DNA from: Luteibacter sp. 9135
GTDB taxonomy: Bacteria; Pseudomonadota; Gammaproteobacteria; Xanthomonadales; Rhodanobacteraceae
DNA: 64,000 nt
Assembly: GCF_000745005.1 (NCBI RefSeq)
Contig: NZ_JQNB01000001.1
Span: forward strand, 4,023,501 to 4,087,500
Reading direction: 5' to 3'
The notes under the pieces are model-generated. The model ran no database searches. It worked only from the letters and a program-made list of their open reading frames with translations, and was not told the origin of the DNA. A program made the translations under genes and the position numbers. Shown piece after piece: positions 26,957-35,165 of this stretch. Every line of letters begins with the position of its first letter. Within the stretch, counting starts at the first letter, position 1.

Positions 26957-28276
26957 ATGTCCCTGCAGCAGTCCGTTCCCGTCGCCGCTCCCCGGCCCTG
27001 GTATCGCCAGACCTACGCGCAGGTGCTGGTCGCCATCGCCCTCGGTGCCCTGCTGGGTCACTACTGGCCGGCCTTCGCCGAATCGCTCAAGCCGCTGGGC
27101 GACGCCTTCATCAAGCTGGTGAAGATGATCATCGCGCCGGTGATCTTCCTCACCGTGGTCACCGGCATCGCCGGCATGCCTCATCTCAACGCGGTCGGCC
27201 GCGTGGTGCTGAAGGCGATGCTCTACTTCCTCGTCTTCTCGACCCTGGCGCTCATCGTCGGCATGGTCGTGGCCAACGTGGTGCAACCGGGAGCGGGCCT
27301 GAACATCGATCCCGCCACCCTGTCGACGAAGGAGATCGCCACCTACACCACCAAGGCCCACGACATCTCGCTGACCGCCTTCCTGCTGGACATCATTCCG
27401 GACACCGTGGTGGGCGCGTTCACCTCGGGCAACATCCTGCAGGTGCTGCTGTTCGCCGTGCTGTTCGGCATCTCGCTGACACTGGCCGGCGAGCGCGGCA
27501 GGCCCGTGGTGTCGTTTTTCGAAGCCCTGACCGCGCCCGTGTTCACGCTGGTGCACCTGCTCATGAAAGCCGCCCCCATCGGTGCCTTCGGCGCCATCGC
27601 CTTCACCATCGGCCGCTACGGCATCGAGTCGCTGTCCAACCTGCTGTTCCTCGTCGCCACCTTCTACGGCACGGCCATCCTGTTCGTGGTGGTGGTGCTG
27701 GGCACCGTGGCAAAGTGCGCGGGGTTCTCCATCTTCCGCCTGATGCGCTACCTGAAGGCCGAACTGCTGCTGGTGCTGGGCACCTCGTCCTCGGAAGCGG
27801 CCCTGCCCTCGCTGATGGAGAAGATGGAGCGCGCGGGCTGCGACAAGTCGGTGGTCGGCCTGGTGGTGCCCACCGGGTACTCGTTCAACCTGGACGGCAC
27901 CAACATCTACATGACGCTGGCCGCGCTTTTCATCGCGCAAGCGACCAACACACCGCTCACCCTCGGCGAACAGGTGGCCCTGCTGCTGGTGGCCATGGTC
28001 AGCTCCAAGGGAGCGGCGGGCGTGACCGGCGCCGGCTTCGTCACGCTGGCGGCCACGCTCTCCGTGGTGCCCTCGCTGCCCGTGGCGGGCATGGCGCTGA
28101 TCCTGGGCGTGGACCGTTTCATGAGCGAATGCCGCTCGCTGACCAACTTCATCGGCAATGCGGTGGCCACGGTCATCGTCGCGCGCTGGGAGGGAGCACT
28201 GGACCGGGAGGCGCTGGATGCGGCGCTGTCGCCGGAAGCGTCGAACTACGTCACCCGGACTGACCTGGCCGGGTGA
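26957..28276 (+). CDS. dctA: C4-dicarboxylate transporter DctA
   Basis: A 439-residue sodium/proton-dicarboxylate symporter of the inner membrane importing succinate, fumarate and malate. It follows E. coli DctA closely: [15 protein letters not shown] [20 protein letters not shown], the serine-rich re-entrant loop [12 protein letters not shown], and [15 protein letters not shown]. The start at 26957 is set by homology; no good Shine-Dalgarno is present. It is divergent from the hybrid kinase, with 116 bp between the starts. Confidence 0.96.
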   Translation: MSLQQSVPVAAPRPWYRQTYAQVLVAIALGALLGHYWPAFAESLKPLGDAFIKLVKMIIAPVIFLTVVTGIAGMPHLNAVGRVVLKAMLYFLVFSTLALIVGMVVANVVQPGAGLNIDPATLSTKEIATYTTKAHDISLTAFLLDIIPDTVVGAFTSGNILQVLLFAVLFGISLTLAGERGRPVVSFFEALTAPVFTLVHLLMKAAPIGAFGAIAFTIGRYGIESLSNLLFLVATFYGTAILFVVVVLGTVAKCAGFSIFRLMRYLKAELLLVLGTSSSEAALPSLMEKMERAGCDKSVVGLVVPTGYSFNLDGTNIYMTLAALFIAQATNTPLTLGEQVALLLVAMVSSKGAAGVTGAGFVTLAATLSVVPSLPVAGMALILGVDRFMSECRSLTNFIGNAVATVIVARWEGALDREALDAALSPEASNYVTRTDLAG

Positions 28277-28288
28277 CGTAGTCGCCGG

Positions 28289-28723
28289 TCACTTGAAAGT
28301 GCAGGCTTCGCTCGTCGACTGCGTGCAGGTTTCCTTCCCCGCGGCGACGCTTTTCCACGCCTTGGCGTTCGCCGGCGACACCGCGTTGCCTTCCATGTCG
28401 AGACTCATGCGGAGGCTGTTGCCGTCCGTGGCCTTGTAGTCACACGACGCCCAGTGTTTATCCTTGCTGTTGATCAGCGAGGCACCGGCAAAGGACAACC
28501 CCTCCAAGTGAAGTTTCGCGTCGTCGTATTGCGAGACCTCACCCTTCCAGGTGTGAGCGCCGGACACGGCCTCATAGGCAATATCGCCATCCTTCGTCTC
28601 GCCGTTCTGCCTGATCGACCTGGCAGCCGGGCAGGATATATCCGCGGCGGCGGCGTGGGTGGCCCAGGCGGTCATGGCGATGGCCATCGCCAGCGAAACC
28701 GTCATCGTCTTCGTGCTGCTCAT
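28289..28723 (-). CDS. secreted Cys-containing protein, possibly DUF3757
   Basis: A 144-residue protein with a clear signal peptide (about residues 1-31, ending THAAAA) and four cysteines in the mature part (ISCPAAR, WASCDYK, KETCTQ, EACTFK), likely two disulfides. The pattern CP...NG...WKGE...CxY...C...C resembles DUF3757, recalled from memory and not certain. AGGGAG lies seven bases before the ATG. It is convergent with dctA and has no evident partner. Confidence 0.7.
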   Translation of the reverse strand: MSSTKTMTVSLAMAIAMTAWATHAAAADISCPAARSIRQNGETKDGDIAYEAVSGAHTWKGEVSQYDDAKLHLEGLSFAGASLINSKDKHWASCDYKATDGNSLRMSLDMEGNAVSPANAKAWKSVAAGKETCTQSTSEACTFK

Positions 28724-28986
28724 TGCACACTCCCTATGCGCCTTGCGGCTGGTGATCCACCTTAACGCCACACAGGGACGGCGGACGTTCTCGGGCAAAA
28801 CGTACACCTCGCCACATTGGCTTGGCTAACATGGCCTTGACGCTTGCCGTCCGTAAAAGGGCAACGATTTCTTCGGTCCCAGATGAACGGCTCCCTAGCC
28901 CGGGAAGCGCGTCATGCCTCCGCGCACTCAAGACATGGTCCGGGCCGCCGATGTCATGAGGAACGCCCCGAGGCCACCTGCCTTCC

Positions 28987-29229
28987 ATGCCTGTCCAGCA
29001 CGCCCGCCACACCAACCTGCGCGCCGTCCTCGCCCAACTGGACCGGGAAGGCATCGCCGGCTTTCCCGACCAGGCCGAGTACCTCGGTAGCGTCACCTCC
29101 GGACACCTGGCCGCCATGGTGAACGGCGACCCGATCGAGACGCTGTTTTCCGAGCACGTGGAATGGGCACTGCACCGACGCCGCGGCTGGATGGACGAGT
29201 TGCACGACGACGATCCCCTCGAGGGGTGA
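28987..29229 (+). CDS. small lambda-repressor-like (XRE/CI-type) protein
   Basis: An 80-residue protein. The order of helices and the ending EHVEWALHRRRGWMDE resemble the N-terminal DNA-binding domain of CI/S24 repressors, which end in IExAxGLPxGWxD, but no peptidase domain follows. The ribosome site is weak. It precedes the orphan hybrid kinase by 87 bp. A DNA-binding role is inferred. Confidence 0.55.
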   Translation: MPVQHARHTNLRAVLAQLDREGIAGFPDQAEYLGSVTSGHLAAMVNGDPIETLFSEHVEWALHRRRGWMDELHDDDPLEG

Positions 29230-29316
29230 GCCGGCTGGATTCAGTTTCGTCCGGCTGTATCACCACCGCTTCACGCGCGGCTGGCAACCCTCGCGTCCTC
29301 AGAGTCGAGGTCATCC

Positions 29317-30867
29317 ATGGAAAGCTTCCCCCCGGAGCTACTGCACCTCGCCCTGCAGAGCGCCGACCTCGGCATCTGGCAGCTCGATCTGCGCTCGGAT
29401 GAGGAAACGCTGCGCTCGCTCCGACACGACCAGATGTTCGGCTACGAGGTACTCCAGCCGCGCTGGGGCCTGGCGATCGCGCTGGAGCACGTGCTCGAGG
29501 ATGATCGGGATCTGTTCGCCGCCGCCTTCCGCAGCGCCCTTGTCGAGGGCGCCCTGCGTTGCGAGGTTCGCGTGAAGTGGCCCGACGGGTCCATCCACTG
29601 GATCGCGCCGCTGGGCCGCACCGAGTTCAGTGCCGAAGGCGAGCCACTGCGGATATGCGGCGTGGTGGCCGATGTCACCACACGCCGGCAACTGGAAGCC
29701 CAGGCGCTGCAAAAGAACAAGATGGCCGCTATCGGCGAGCTGACCGCCGGCATCGCGCACGATTTCAACAACGTCCTGCAAGGGCTGGCCGGTTCGTTCG
29801 ACCTGCTCAACGTCTTCATCGCCAAGGGAAGGCTGGAGGAATGTGGGCGCCTGGCCGTCCGTGGCGGCGAACTCGTCGACCGCGCCGCCCGCATGACGCA
29901 CCGGCTGCTCGCCTTCTCGCGACGCGCGCCGCTCAATCCGCGACCGGTCGACCTCGGACGACGCCTGCCCGCCATCGCCGCGCTGTTGCGTCCCGCCCCA
30001 GGCCAGGAGAGCCGTGTGGAGGTATCGGTCGAGCCGGCCTTACCCGACGTGCACGTGGACGACGCCCAACTCGAAGTCGCCCTGTTGAACCTGCTGTTCA
30101 ACGCGCGCGACGCCTCGCACGTCGATGGTCGTATCCAATTGCGCGCGCGACGCACCGTCGCTCCGGGCGACCTGCATGAAAGCCTTCCCTTGTCCGGTCA
30201 GCACGGGTTCGCGCTGATCGAAGTCACCGACTCGGGCGTCGGCATTCCGCAGGACAGCCTGGAACGCATATTCGAGCCGTTCTTCACGACCAAGCCGCAG
30301 GGCGCCGGTACCGGGCTGGGGCTGTCGCAGGTGCACGGCTACGTGCACCAGTCCGGTGGCGCCATCGACGTCGCCAGCGTGATCGGCGTCGGCACGCGCG
30401 TGCGCGTGTGGCTGCCGTTGGCATCCGACGAAAACGCAGCCGCTGGCACGCCGTGCCATACCGACACCGCGCCGCGGCCTTCACGTCGGGCCGTGGTGCT
30501 CCTGGTGGACGACGAGGCGCACGTGCGCGAGCCTCTGGCAGAGCTACTGCGCGAAGCAGGCCACGACGTGACGTCCGTGGCGGACGCGCAAACGGCGATG
30601 ACCACGTTGGCCACGCGCATGGACTGGGATCTGGTGGTGAGCGACATCGGCCTGGAAGGCCCAACCGACGGCTGCGACCTGGCACGCCAGTGCCATGATC
30701 GCCTGCCCGGCATGCCGGTGCTGCTCATTACCGGCTACGCCGGCGATGACCTGGACACGCGACTGCCCGGCGACACCGCCGTTCTGGTCAAGCCCTTCAC
30801 GGCGAGGCATTTCATGCATGCGATCGACAACTGCCTGGGTGCGACGGCCGATGAGAGACCGCGGTAA
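29317..30867 (+). CDS. cytosolic PAS hybrid histidine kinase
   Basis: A 516-residue soluble kinase without membrane segments. A PAS domain covers residues 8-125. The H box AGIAHDFNNVLQG has His148, followed by an N box (LLNLLFNARDAS), DTGxGIP-type DSGVGIP and GTGLGLSQVHG. A C-terminal receiver (about 392-507) has acidic DD at 398-399, phosphoacceptor Asp443 in VVSDIGLEG and Lys492. All catalytic residues are present. AGGTC-type GAGG precedes the ATG. No dedicated response regulator is adjacent, so output is unknown. Confidence 0.9.
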   Translation: MESFPPELLHLALQSADLGIWQLDLRSDEETLRSLRHDQMFGYEVLQPRWGLAIALEHVLEDDRDLFAAAFRSALVEGALRCEVRVKWPDGSIHWIAPLGRTEFSAEGEPLRICGVVADVTTRRQLEAQALQKNKMAAIGELTAGIAHDFNNVLQGLAGSFDLLNVFIAKGRLEECGRLAVRGGELVDRAARMTHRLLAFSRRAPLNPRPVDLGRRLPAIAALLRPAPGQESRVEVSVEPALPDVHVDDAQLEVALLNLLFNARDASHVDGRIQLRARRTVAPGDLHESLPLSGQHGFALIEVTDSGVGIPQDSLERIFEPFFTTKPQGAGTGLGLSQVHGYVHQSGGAIDVASVIGVGTRVRVWLPLASDENAAAGTPCHTDTAPRPSRRAVVLLVDDEAHVREPLAELLREAGHDVTSVADAQTAMTTLATRMDWDLVVSDIGLEGPTDGCDLARQCHDRLPGMPVLLITGYAGDDLDTRLPGDTAVLVKPFTARHFMHAIDNCLGATADERPR

Positions 30868-30906
30868 CCTCATGTCGTTGCATTACACGCATTGAGAACA
30901 ATTCAG

Positions 30907-31293
30907 ATGGATTCCGTTGTATTGCTCGATCGCCTGACGGCTCTGGAAACCGAATTGCACGGCTCGTCTACCCGTGGCGACGTAGCGCGGCTGCGAGTGT
31001 TGCTTCACGAAGACTTCGAAGAAGTGGGCCGGTCAGGCGTTTATTACCGACGTGACGACGTGTTGGCATCGCTGCCCGCGGAAACCGGTGACACGACGCT
31101 GCAGGCTGATGGATTCCGCATCGTCATGCTGTCAGAGGTATTGGCGTTGCTCACCTATCGCTCCGTTCGTGTCGACGCCGATGGCAACGCCACGGCACAC
31201 ACGCTCAGAAGTTCGCTGTGGCAGATGATGGACGGCCATTGGCGTATGCGCTTCCATCAAGGCACACCGACGACGCCGTTCACGCTGATATAA
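30907..31293 (+). CDS. NTF2-like (DUF4440-type) protein
   Basis: A 128-residue single-domain protein with the cone-shaped NTF2-like pattern: N-terminal helix LLDRLTALETELH, then LHEDFEEVGRSGVYY and a C-terminal strand LWQMMDGHWRMRFHQGT. Such proteins bind small ligands or act as enzymes; nothing here tells which. The ATG at 30907 is preferred over an upstream TTG. It lies 39 bp after the hybrid kinase, perhaps on the same transcript. Confidence 0.75.
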   Translation: MDSVVLLDRLTALETELHGSSTRGDVARLRVLLHEDFEEVGRSGVYYRRDDVLASLPAETGDTTLQADGFRIVMLSEVLALLTYRSVRVDADGNATAHTLRSSLWQMMDGHWRMRFHQGTPTTPFTLI

Positions 31294-31378
31294 AGCTTGC
31301 TACGCGAGCGACGAACGATGCGACGAGGCAAGCCACGGCGGCCATGCCGACGGTGCGGCACACCGTGAGAGATGCCAC

Positions 31379-31585
31379 TTAACGCTTCGCTTCAAGAACC
31401 GCTACGGCACTACGGCCAATCGCCCACACCTGCTCCAGCGCTTGCTGCATGCGTGGATACACGGTATCGCCCCTGCCCACCTGGACGGTATCACCGCGAT
31501 TGTCGACGACTTCGAACGAGCCGATGTAGCCGGGGCCCTGGGGCGCCGGCTCGGTGTGGAGTATGCAGCGATAGTTGCTGTACAT
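31379..31585 (-). CDS. small hypothetical protein
   Basis: I do not recognise it. From the ATG at 31585 it encodes 68 residues with plausible composition (GYIGSFEVVDNRGDTVQVG, then MQQALEQVWAIGRSAVAVL). Its start codon lies inside the left arm of the 31.57-31.61 kb palindrome; no Shine-Dalgarno is seen, and an ATG at 31603 in the other arm would add six residues. Coding status is uncertain. Confidence 0.4.
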   Translation of the reverse strand: MYSNYRCILHTEPAPQGPGYIGSFEVVDNRGDTVQVGRGDTVYPRMQQALEQVWAIGRSAVAVLEAKR

Positions 31586-31606
31586 CGTACAAATGTACAG
31601 CAACTA
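31572..31606. repeat. long perfect inverted repeat
   Basis: Arms TAGTTGCTGTACAT and ATGTACAGCAACTA (14 bp each, perfect) flank a seven-base spacer CGTACAA; after one mismatch three more pairs extend the arms. No T-run follows on either strand, so it is not a standard terminator. It may be a protein-binding operator or an RNA hairpin. Confidence 0.8.
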
Positions 31607-31933
31607 CCGCGACTTTGCATCCCCTCACCAGCGCCCACCCCGAAGGGAGCTGGTTTCGTTGGTATCACGCAGCCTTTTCGGCCTTCGCCTGCATCGAAAG
31701 ACGCCTCGAACATGCTCCGCACATGGTCACGAAGCCCTCGGTTCGCGGCGAATAAAAAAGTTGGAGGTTGCCCAAGGGGCGCGAATGTCTGTCAGACATC
31801 GTCGATGCGCGGCACGCGGTGGCCTCGGAAACGCCACCTTAGGCGACAATTTGGCCACGGAATCACAGGCCACACGGGGTGGTTGTGTAGCCGGGAAACG
31901 ACAGCCTCACGAAATGATTTACAGGGAGGTACG
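31586..31933. other. gene-poor stretch
   Basis: Apart from the right half of the large palindrome this stretch holds no ORF I can support. It is locally less GC-rich (for example GAATAAAAAAGTTGG near 31750). It contains a perfect palindrome ATGTCTG-T-CAGACAT at 31785-31799. Its right end carries the ribosome site of the next gene. Confidence 0.5.
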
Positions 31934-32221
31934 ATGGACAGCATGACTGAGTTCCGACTCACCTACGACGGCGCCGCGCTCGAGCGCCACGAGATGGATC
32001 CGCGCGAGGACAAGGAGTTCCTGCACGCGGTCAACAATGACCTCGAGTCTTTTTCAAAAGGCGACTCACTCATATGCGAGGTTCACGTCCGTCAGTGGCA
32101 AACAGCCACCGGCACCCGCACGGAGTACGAAGTCGTGAAGGTAAAAGGACATTTGCGCGCAGCCAGGCAGATCCAGTTACCGTGGCATATCGCAGACGCT
32201 GATGTGCCTGGCAGGCTCTAA
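31934..32221 (+). CDS. small hypothetical cytosolic protein
   Basis: A 95-residue protein of unknown function with no signal peptide or membrane helix (MDSMTEFRLTYDGAALERHE at the start). The ATG at 31934 has a strong AGGGAGG upstream; an ATG at 31943 is also possible. The sequence has mixed strands and helices (SLICEVHVRQWQTATGTRTE). It is convergent with the PepSY gene, 24 bp between stops. Good ribosome site and composition support it as real. Confidence 0.6.
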   Translation: MDSMTEFRLTYDGAALERHEMDPREDKEFLHAVNNDLESFSKGDSLICEVHVRQWQTATGTRTEYEVVKVKGHLRAARQIQLPWHIADADVPGRL

Positions 32222-32245
32222 ACGCCGGAATAACGGTGCGTCGGA

Positions 32246-33646
32246 TCAGCGTCGTCCCACGGGTGGCCCGGACAGCCCCAGCAGGTGCCGCGTAGACGGA
32301 AAGCGCCGAAGCAGCCAACGTTCGATCAGCAGCACGAGCACCATCGTGACGCCCAGCAGGGGCAGCAGCAGTCCCAGAACGACGAGCACCGCGACGATCA
32401 ACGCGGGATACCGCACGCCTGCGTGTGCCGGCGGCGCACCCAGCGTGCCCGCGGGTCGACGCCGCCACCACAGCACGACGGCACTGGTGGACAGCATCAG
32501 CAGGCCCAGCGCCGTCACCACGCCGAGTATCTGGTTGAGCGGCGCGAACAGTTGCCCCTCGTGGATCGCCACGCCGTAGCCGATCAGCCGATCAAGCAAC
32601 GGACGGTCGGCGAAAGCGGTGCGACTGGTGACCGCGCCAGTCGCGGCATCCAGGCCGACATCCACACGCTGCGGACGATTCTGCGTGTCGGATCGGGCGG
32701 TCCAGGTCGGCTTGAGCTTCGAGGGTGGCGCGATCAGCACCGGCGGCGGCAGGGCCAGGGCAGCCACGGTCGGCACGAGTCGATCGATCGCCGCATAGTC
32801 GGGACCCTCACCCATCAGCGTGTTCATCGCCATCCCGTGGTCCATCGCCATGCCGTGATGCATCGCATGTTCGTCGGCGATCGGTGTGTTGGCGGCGCGA
32901 TTGGTCGCCCGTTCGGCGGCGCTGCCGATCGTCCAGTCGGGCGCCGCGGCCGAAGCGGCGTAAGTCTGTCGCACGGTTTGCAACAGGCCACCCCAGGATT
33001 TGCTCCAGGGAAGTCCGGACACGAGCAGGAACAACGCCATCAGCGAGATCCAGAATCCCGTGACCGCGTGGAGGTCACGCCAGAACACGCGGCCGCCGGC
33101 ATTCAACCTCGGCACCAGCGTGCCCATGAGGCGACCGCCGCGCGGCCACCACAGATACAGGCCGGACAGCAACATCAATATCGTCCACGAGGCCGCCAGT
33201 TCCACCAGCATCGAGCCTTTCGTCCCCAGCAGCAGTTCGCCGTGCAGGTAGAAGATCACCCGCATGAACCGATCGTCCTCACCGACCACGCCCAGCACTT
33301 TCGCGCTGGACGGGTCGACGAATACTCGGGTGACATGGGCGCCCTTCCCTACCAGCACCCGGGTCGCGGCCGTGGGGCTGGACGGCAGTTCATAGGCGTT
33401 GAGCACCGTGCCGGGCACCGCGGCGAGTGCGGCAGCCACTTGCACCGAGGCCGGTCGGGCCGGTCCCTGGGTGACATGCGCGTACTGCCTTTCCAGAAAC
33501 GGTTCGATCTGTGGCTTGAACAGGTAGATCATGCCGGTGGTCGCCAGCCAGACGATGAAGGGCAGGCAGAACAGCCCGGCATAGAAGTGCCAACGCCAGA
33601 TGAGGCGGTACGTGGCGCGGGACGATGATGTCGCTGCGTGGGTCAT
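32246..33646 (-). CDS. PepSY-associated inner membrane protein
   Basis: A 466-residue PepSY_TM family protein with four or five transmembrane helices: WRWHFYAGLFCLPFIVWL at the start, WTILMLLSGLYLWWPRGG, DLHAVTGFWISLMALFLLVSG, and helices near the C-terminus. PepSY membrane proteins often accompany metal or siderophore uptake and some are ferric reductases. A loop near residues 256-278 is packed with His and Met (HAMHHGMAMDHGMAMN), which suggests copper or silver contact. It follows an outer-membrane-like protein (20 bp gap) and a DUF2946 protein, so a metal-handling operon is inferred. Confidence 0.82.
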   Translation of the reverse strand: MTHAATSSSRATYRLIWRWHFYAGLFCLPFIVWLATTGMIYLFKPQIEPFLERQYAHVTQGPARPASVQVAAALAAVPGTVLNAYELPSSPTAATRVLVGKGAHVTRVFVDPSSAKVLGVVGEDDRFMRVIFYLHGELLLGTKGSMLVELAASWTILMLLSGLYLWWPRGGRLMGTLVPRLNAGGRVFWRDLHAVTGFWISLMALFLLVSGLPWSKSWGGLLQTVRQTYAASAAAPDWTIGSAAERATNRAANTPIADEHAMHHGMAMDHGMAMNTLMGEGPDYAAIDRLVPTVAALALPPPVLIAPPSKLKPTWTARSDTQNRPQRVDVGLDAATGAVTSRTAFADRPLLDRLIGYGVAIHEGQLFAPLNQILGVVTALGLLMLSTSAVVLWWRRRPAGTLGAPPAHAGVRYPALIVAVLVVLGLLLPLLGVTMVLVLLIERWLLRRFPSTRHLLGLSGPPVGRR

Positions 33647-33666
33647 GGGAGAGTTCGGATGACGGA

Positions 33667-34599
33667 TCAGAAGTTGATGCTGGCCAGCAGCTTGCCCTGC
33701 CAATGCGGCACCAGCTGGTTGCCGTTGACGTGCTGGAAGACGGGCCGTTCGACATCCGCGTAGAGGCGGAACGCATGGACTTTCAACTCCACTGCGGGAG
33801 AAACGAGCACGCGCTCGTAGCCGCTGTCGCCCGGCGCGGCGTTGACGCCATGGTCCTTGGCACGCAAGGACACCAGCGCCTGGATGATCGGCGTGACCTG
33901 CGCGCCGCCAGCAAGCGTCCACCCTGCGGGGTAGATGCCGAACGCACTGTCCAGCTCCGTGCCGGGACGATAGCCTGCCCGCGTGTTCATTGCCTGGTCC
34001 AGCTGCGTCTGTGCAAAACCGCCCCAGGAGCCGGTACCGAAGTAGGTCTGGTGATAGCCGCCCAGAAGGATATCCGTCGTGCCCGTACCGATGGCCGTAT
34101 CCCGGTCGAAGCCCTTGTAACGCCAGTCGCCGGTGGCGAGCTTGAAACCGAAGACCAGCCCCGAGGACATGTCGCCCGAAAAGCCCGTGTACATCCCCAT
34201 GATGCGGATATCGCCCAGCGCGCCGTGGTCGTGGCTGCCCACCACACCCGTGTCATCGTCCGTGGTCGTGAAGTGCCGCGCCGTATAAGGCACTTCGACC
34301 TGCAAACCCCATGCCCGACTGAACATGTGCTGCCATCCGGCCAGGTAGAACTCGCTGCGGATGTGCTTGTCGTCGTTCTGCGCCGCGGGTGCTGACGAGC
34401 TGCCGGCCCAGTTCCGCGGCTGGTCCAGGTAACTGTATTGAAGGGAGACGGTGTTCCTGGCGCCGTTGGGCAGCAGGCCCCCGGTGCCGACATCGAAAAT
34501 ACCGCAGCCGCATGCACAGGCATGTGCGGAGAGCGAACCCAGCGAAACGGAAACCACGAGCGCAGCCGAAAGCGCGCGCGTCAGGCGAGATCTGTACAT
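33667..34599 (-). CDS. putative outer membrane beta-barrel protein with N-terminal CACGC motif
   Basis: A 310-residue exported protein. A signal peptide ends around residue 26 (SLGSLSAHA) and the mature N-terminus begins with CACGCG (C28, C30, C32), a likely metal-binding cluster. The rest alternates polar and hydrophobic residues with many Tyr/Trp/Gly and ends in the aromatic residue F (KLLASINF), as outer membrane barrels do. It lies between DUF2946 and PepSY genes on one strand, consistent with copper or other metal handling. The exact family is not recognised. Confidence 0.7.
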   Translation of the reverse strand: MYRSRLTRALSAALVVSVSLGSLSAHACACGCGIFDVGTGGLLPNGARNTVSLQYSYLDQPRNWAGSSSAPAAQNDDKHIRSEFYLAGWQHMFSRAWGLQVEVPYTARHFTTTDDDTGVVGSHDHGALGDIRIMGMYTGFSGDMSSGLVFGFKLATGDWRYKGFDRDTAIGTGTTDILLGGYHQTYFGTGSWGGFAQTQLDQAMNTRAGYRPGTELDSAFGIYPAGWTLAGGAQVTPIIQALVSLRAKDHGVNAAPGDSGYERVLVSPAVELKVHAFRLYADVERPVFQHVNGNQLVPHWQGKLLASINF

Positions 34600-34679
34600 A
34601 ACCGGATACCCCAGCAAGGCGCAGGCGCGCCTGGAGCGAAAACGAGGAAGACGCCGTGTAGCGACGGCGGGCCGAATCG

Positions 34680-35051
34680 TCAACCGCGGACGCTTGGAGG
34701 ACCTCGGGGTAGCGTGGCGCCGGGAGGCAGCGCGTGCGCCCACGCCATCGTCGGGAGGCTGCGGGTCGCTGTGGTGGTCACCACGGGGACAGACAGCACT
34801 ACCGAAGCTGTCGGGACCAGCGGCTGCTGCGCGACGAGTGCGCAATAACCGCAGGCCTCACCGTGATGCAGCGGGTCGGGTTTATCCGGGTGCGGGTTGC
34901 TCGGCCCCTGACCGGTGCACCAGGCACCCAGGTCGAGCCAGGACGCCTCGGCGGTGAGGGCCCGGGACACGGAGGGCGCCACGAGGTTCAGGCACAGCGC
35001 GGCGAATGCCAGCCATGCGAACCCTCTGCGCTGCGATGCCCGTGAAAACAC
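34680..35051 (-). CDS. DUF2946 family protein
   Basis: A 123-residue protein starting at a GTG (35051) eight bases after GGGAG. It has one N-terminal hydrophobic segment (AWLAFAALCLNLVAPSVSRA), then a polar region with HPDKPDPLHHGEACGYC, whose CxxC (C67, C70) and His pair match the DUF2946 signature. Family members occur in copper-resistance and copper-uptake neighbourhoods; no biochemical role is known to me. It is the first gene of the trio ending with PepSY. Confidence 0.75.
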   Translation of the reverse strand: MFSRASQRRGFAWLAFAALCLNLVAPSVSRALTAEASWLDLGAWCTGQGPSNPHPDKPDPLHHGEACGYCALVAQQPLVPTASVVLSVPVVTTTATRSLPTMAWAHALPPGATLPRGPPSVRG

Positions 35052-35165
35052 CTCGAAACTCCCGAACCCTGGACCTATGTCCAGATGATGGCATAGTTTG
35101 CCGGCCAGGCGTTTGCGCGGGATGCGCTCGCGCTTCGCGCTTGGCATGGGATCAGCACGCGCTTC

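Noticed and set aside
31588..31597. TACAAATGTA inside the large palindrome, matching the BlaI/CopY operator pattern TACANNTGTA
   Set aside because: It is off-centre relative to the main dyad and no BlaI/CopY-type regulator is encoded nearby; the match is short enough to occur by chance.
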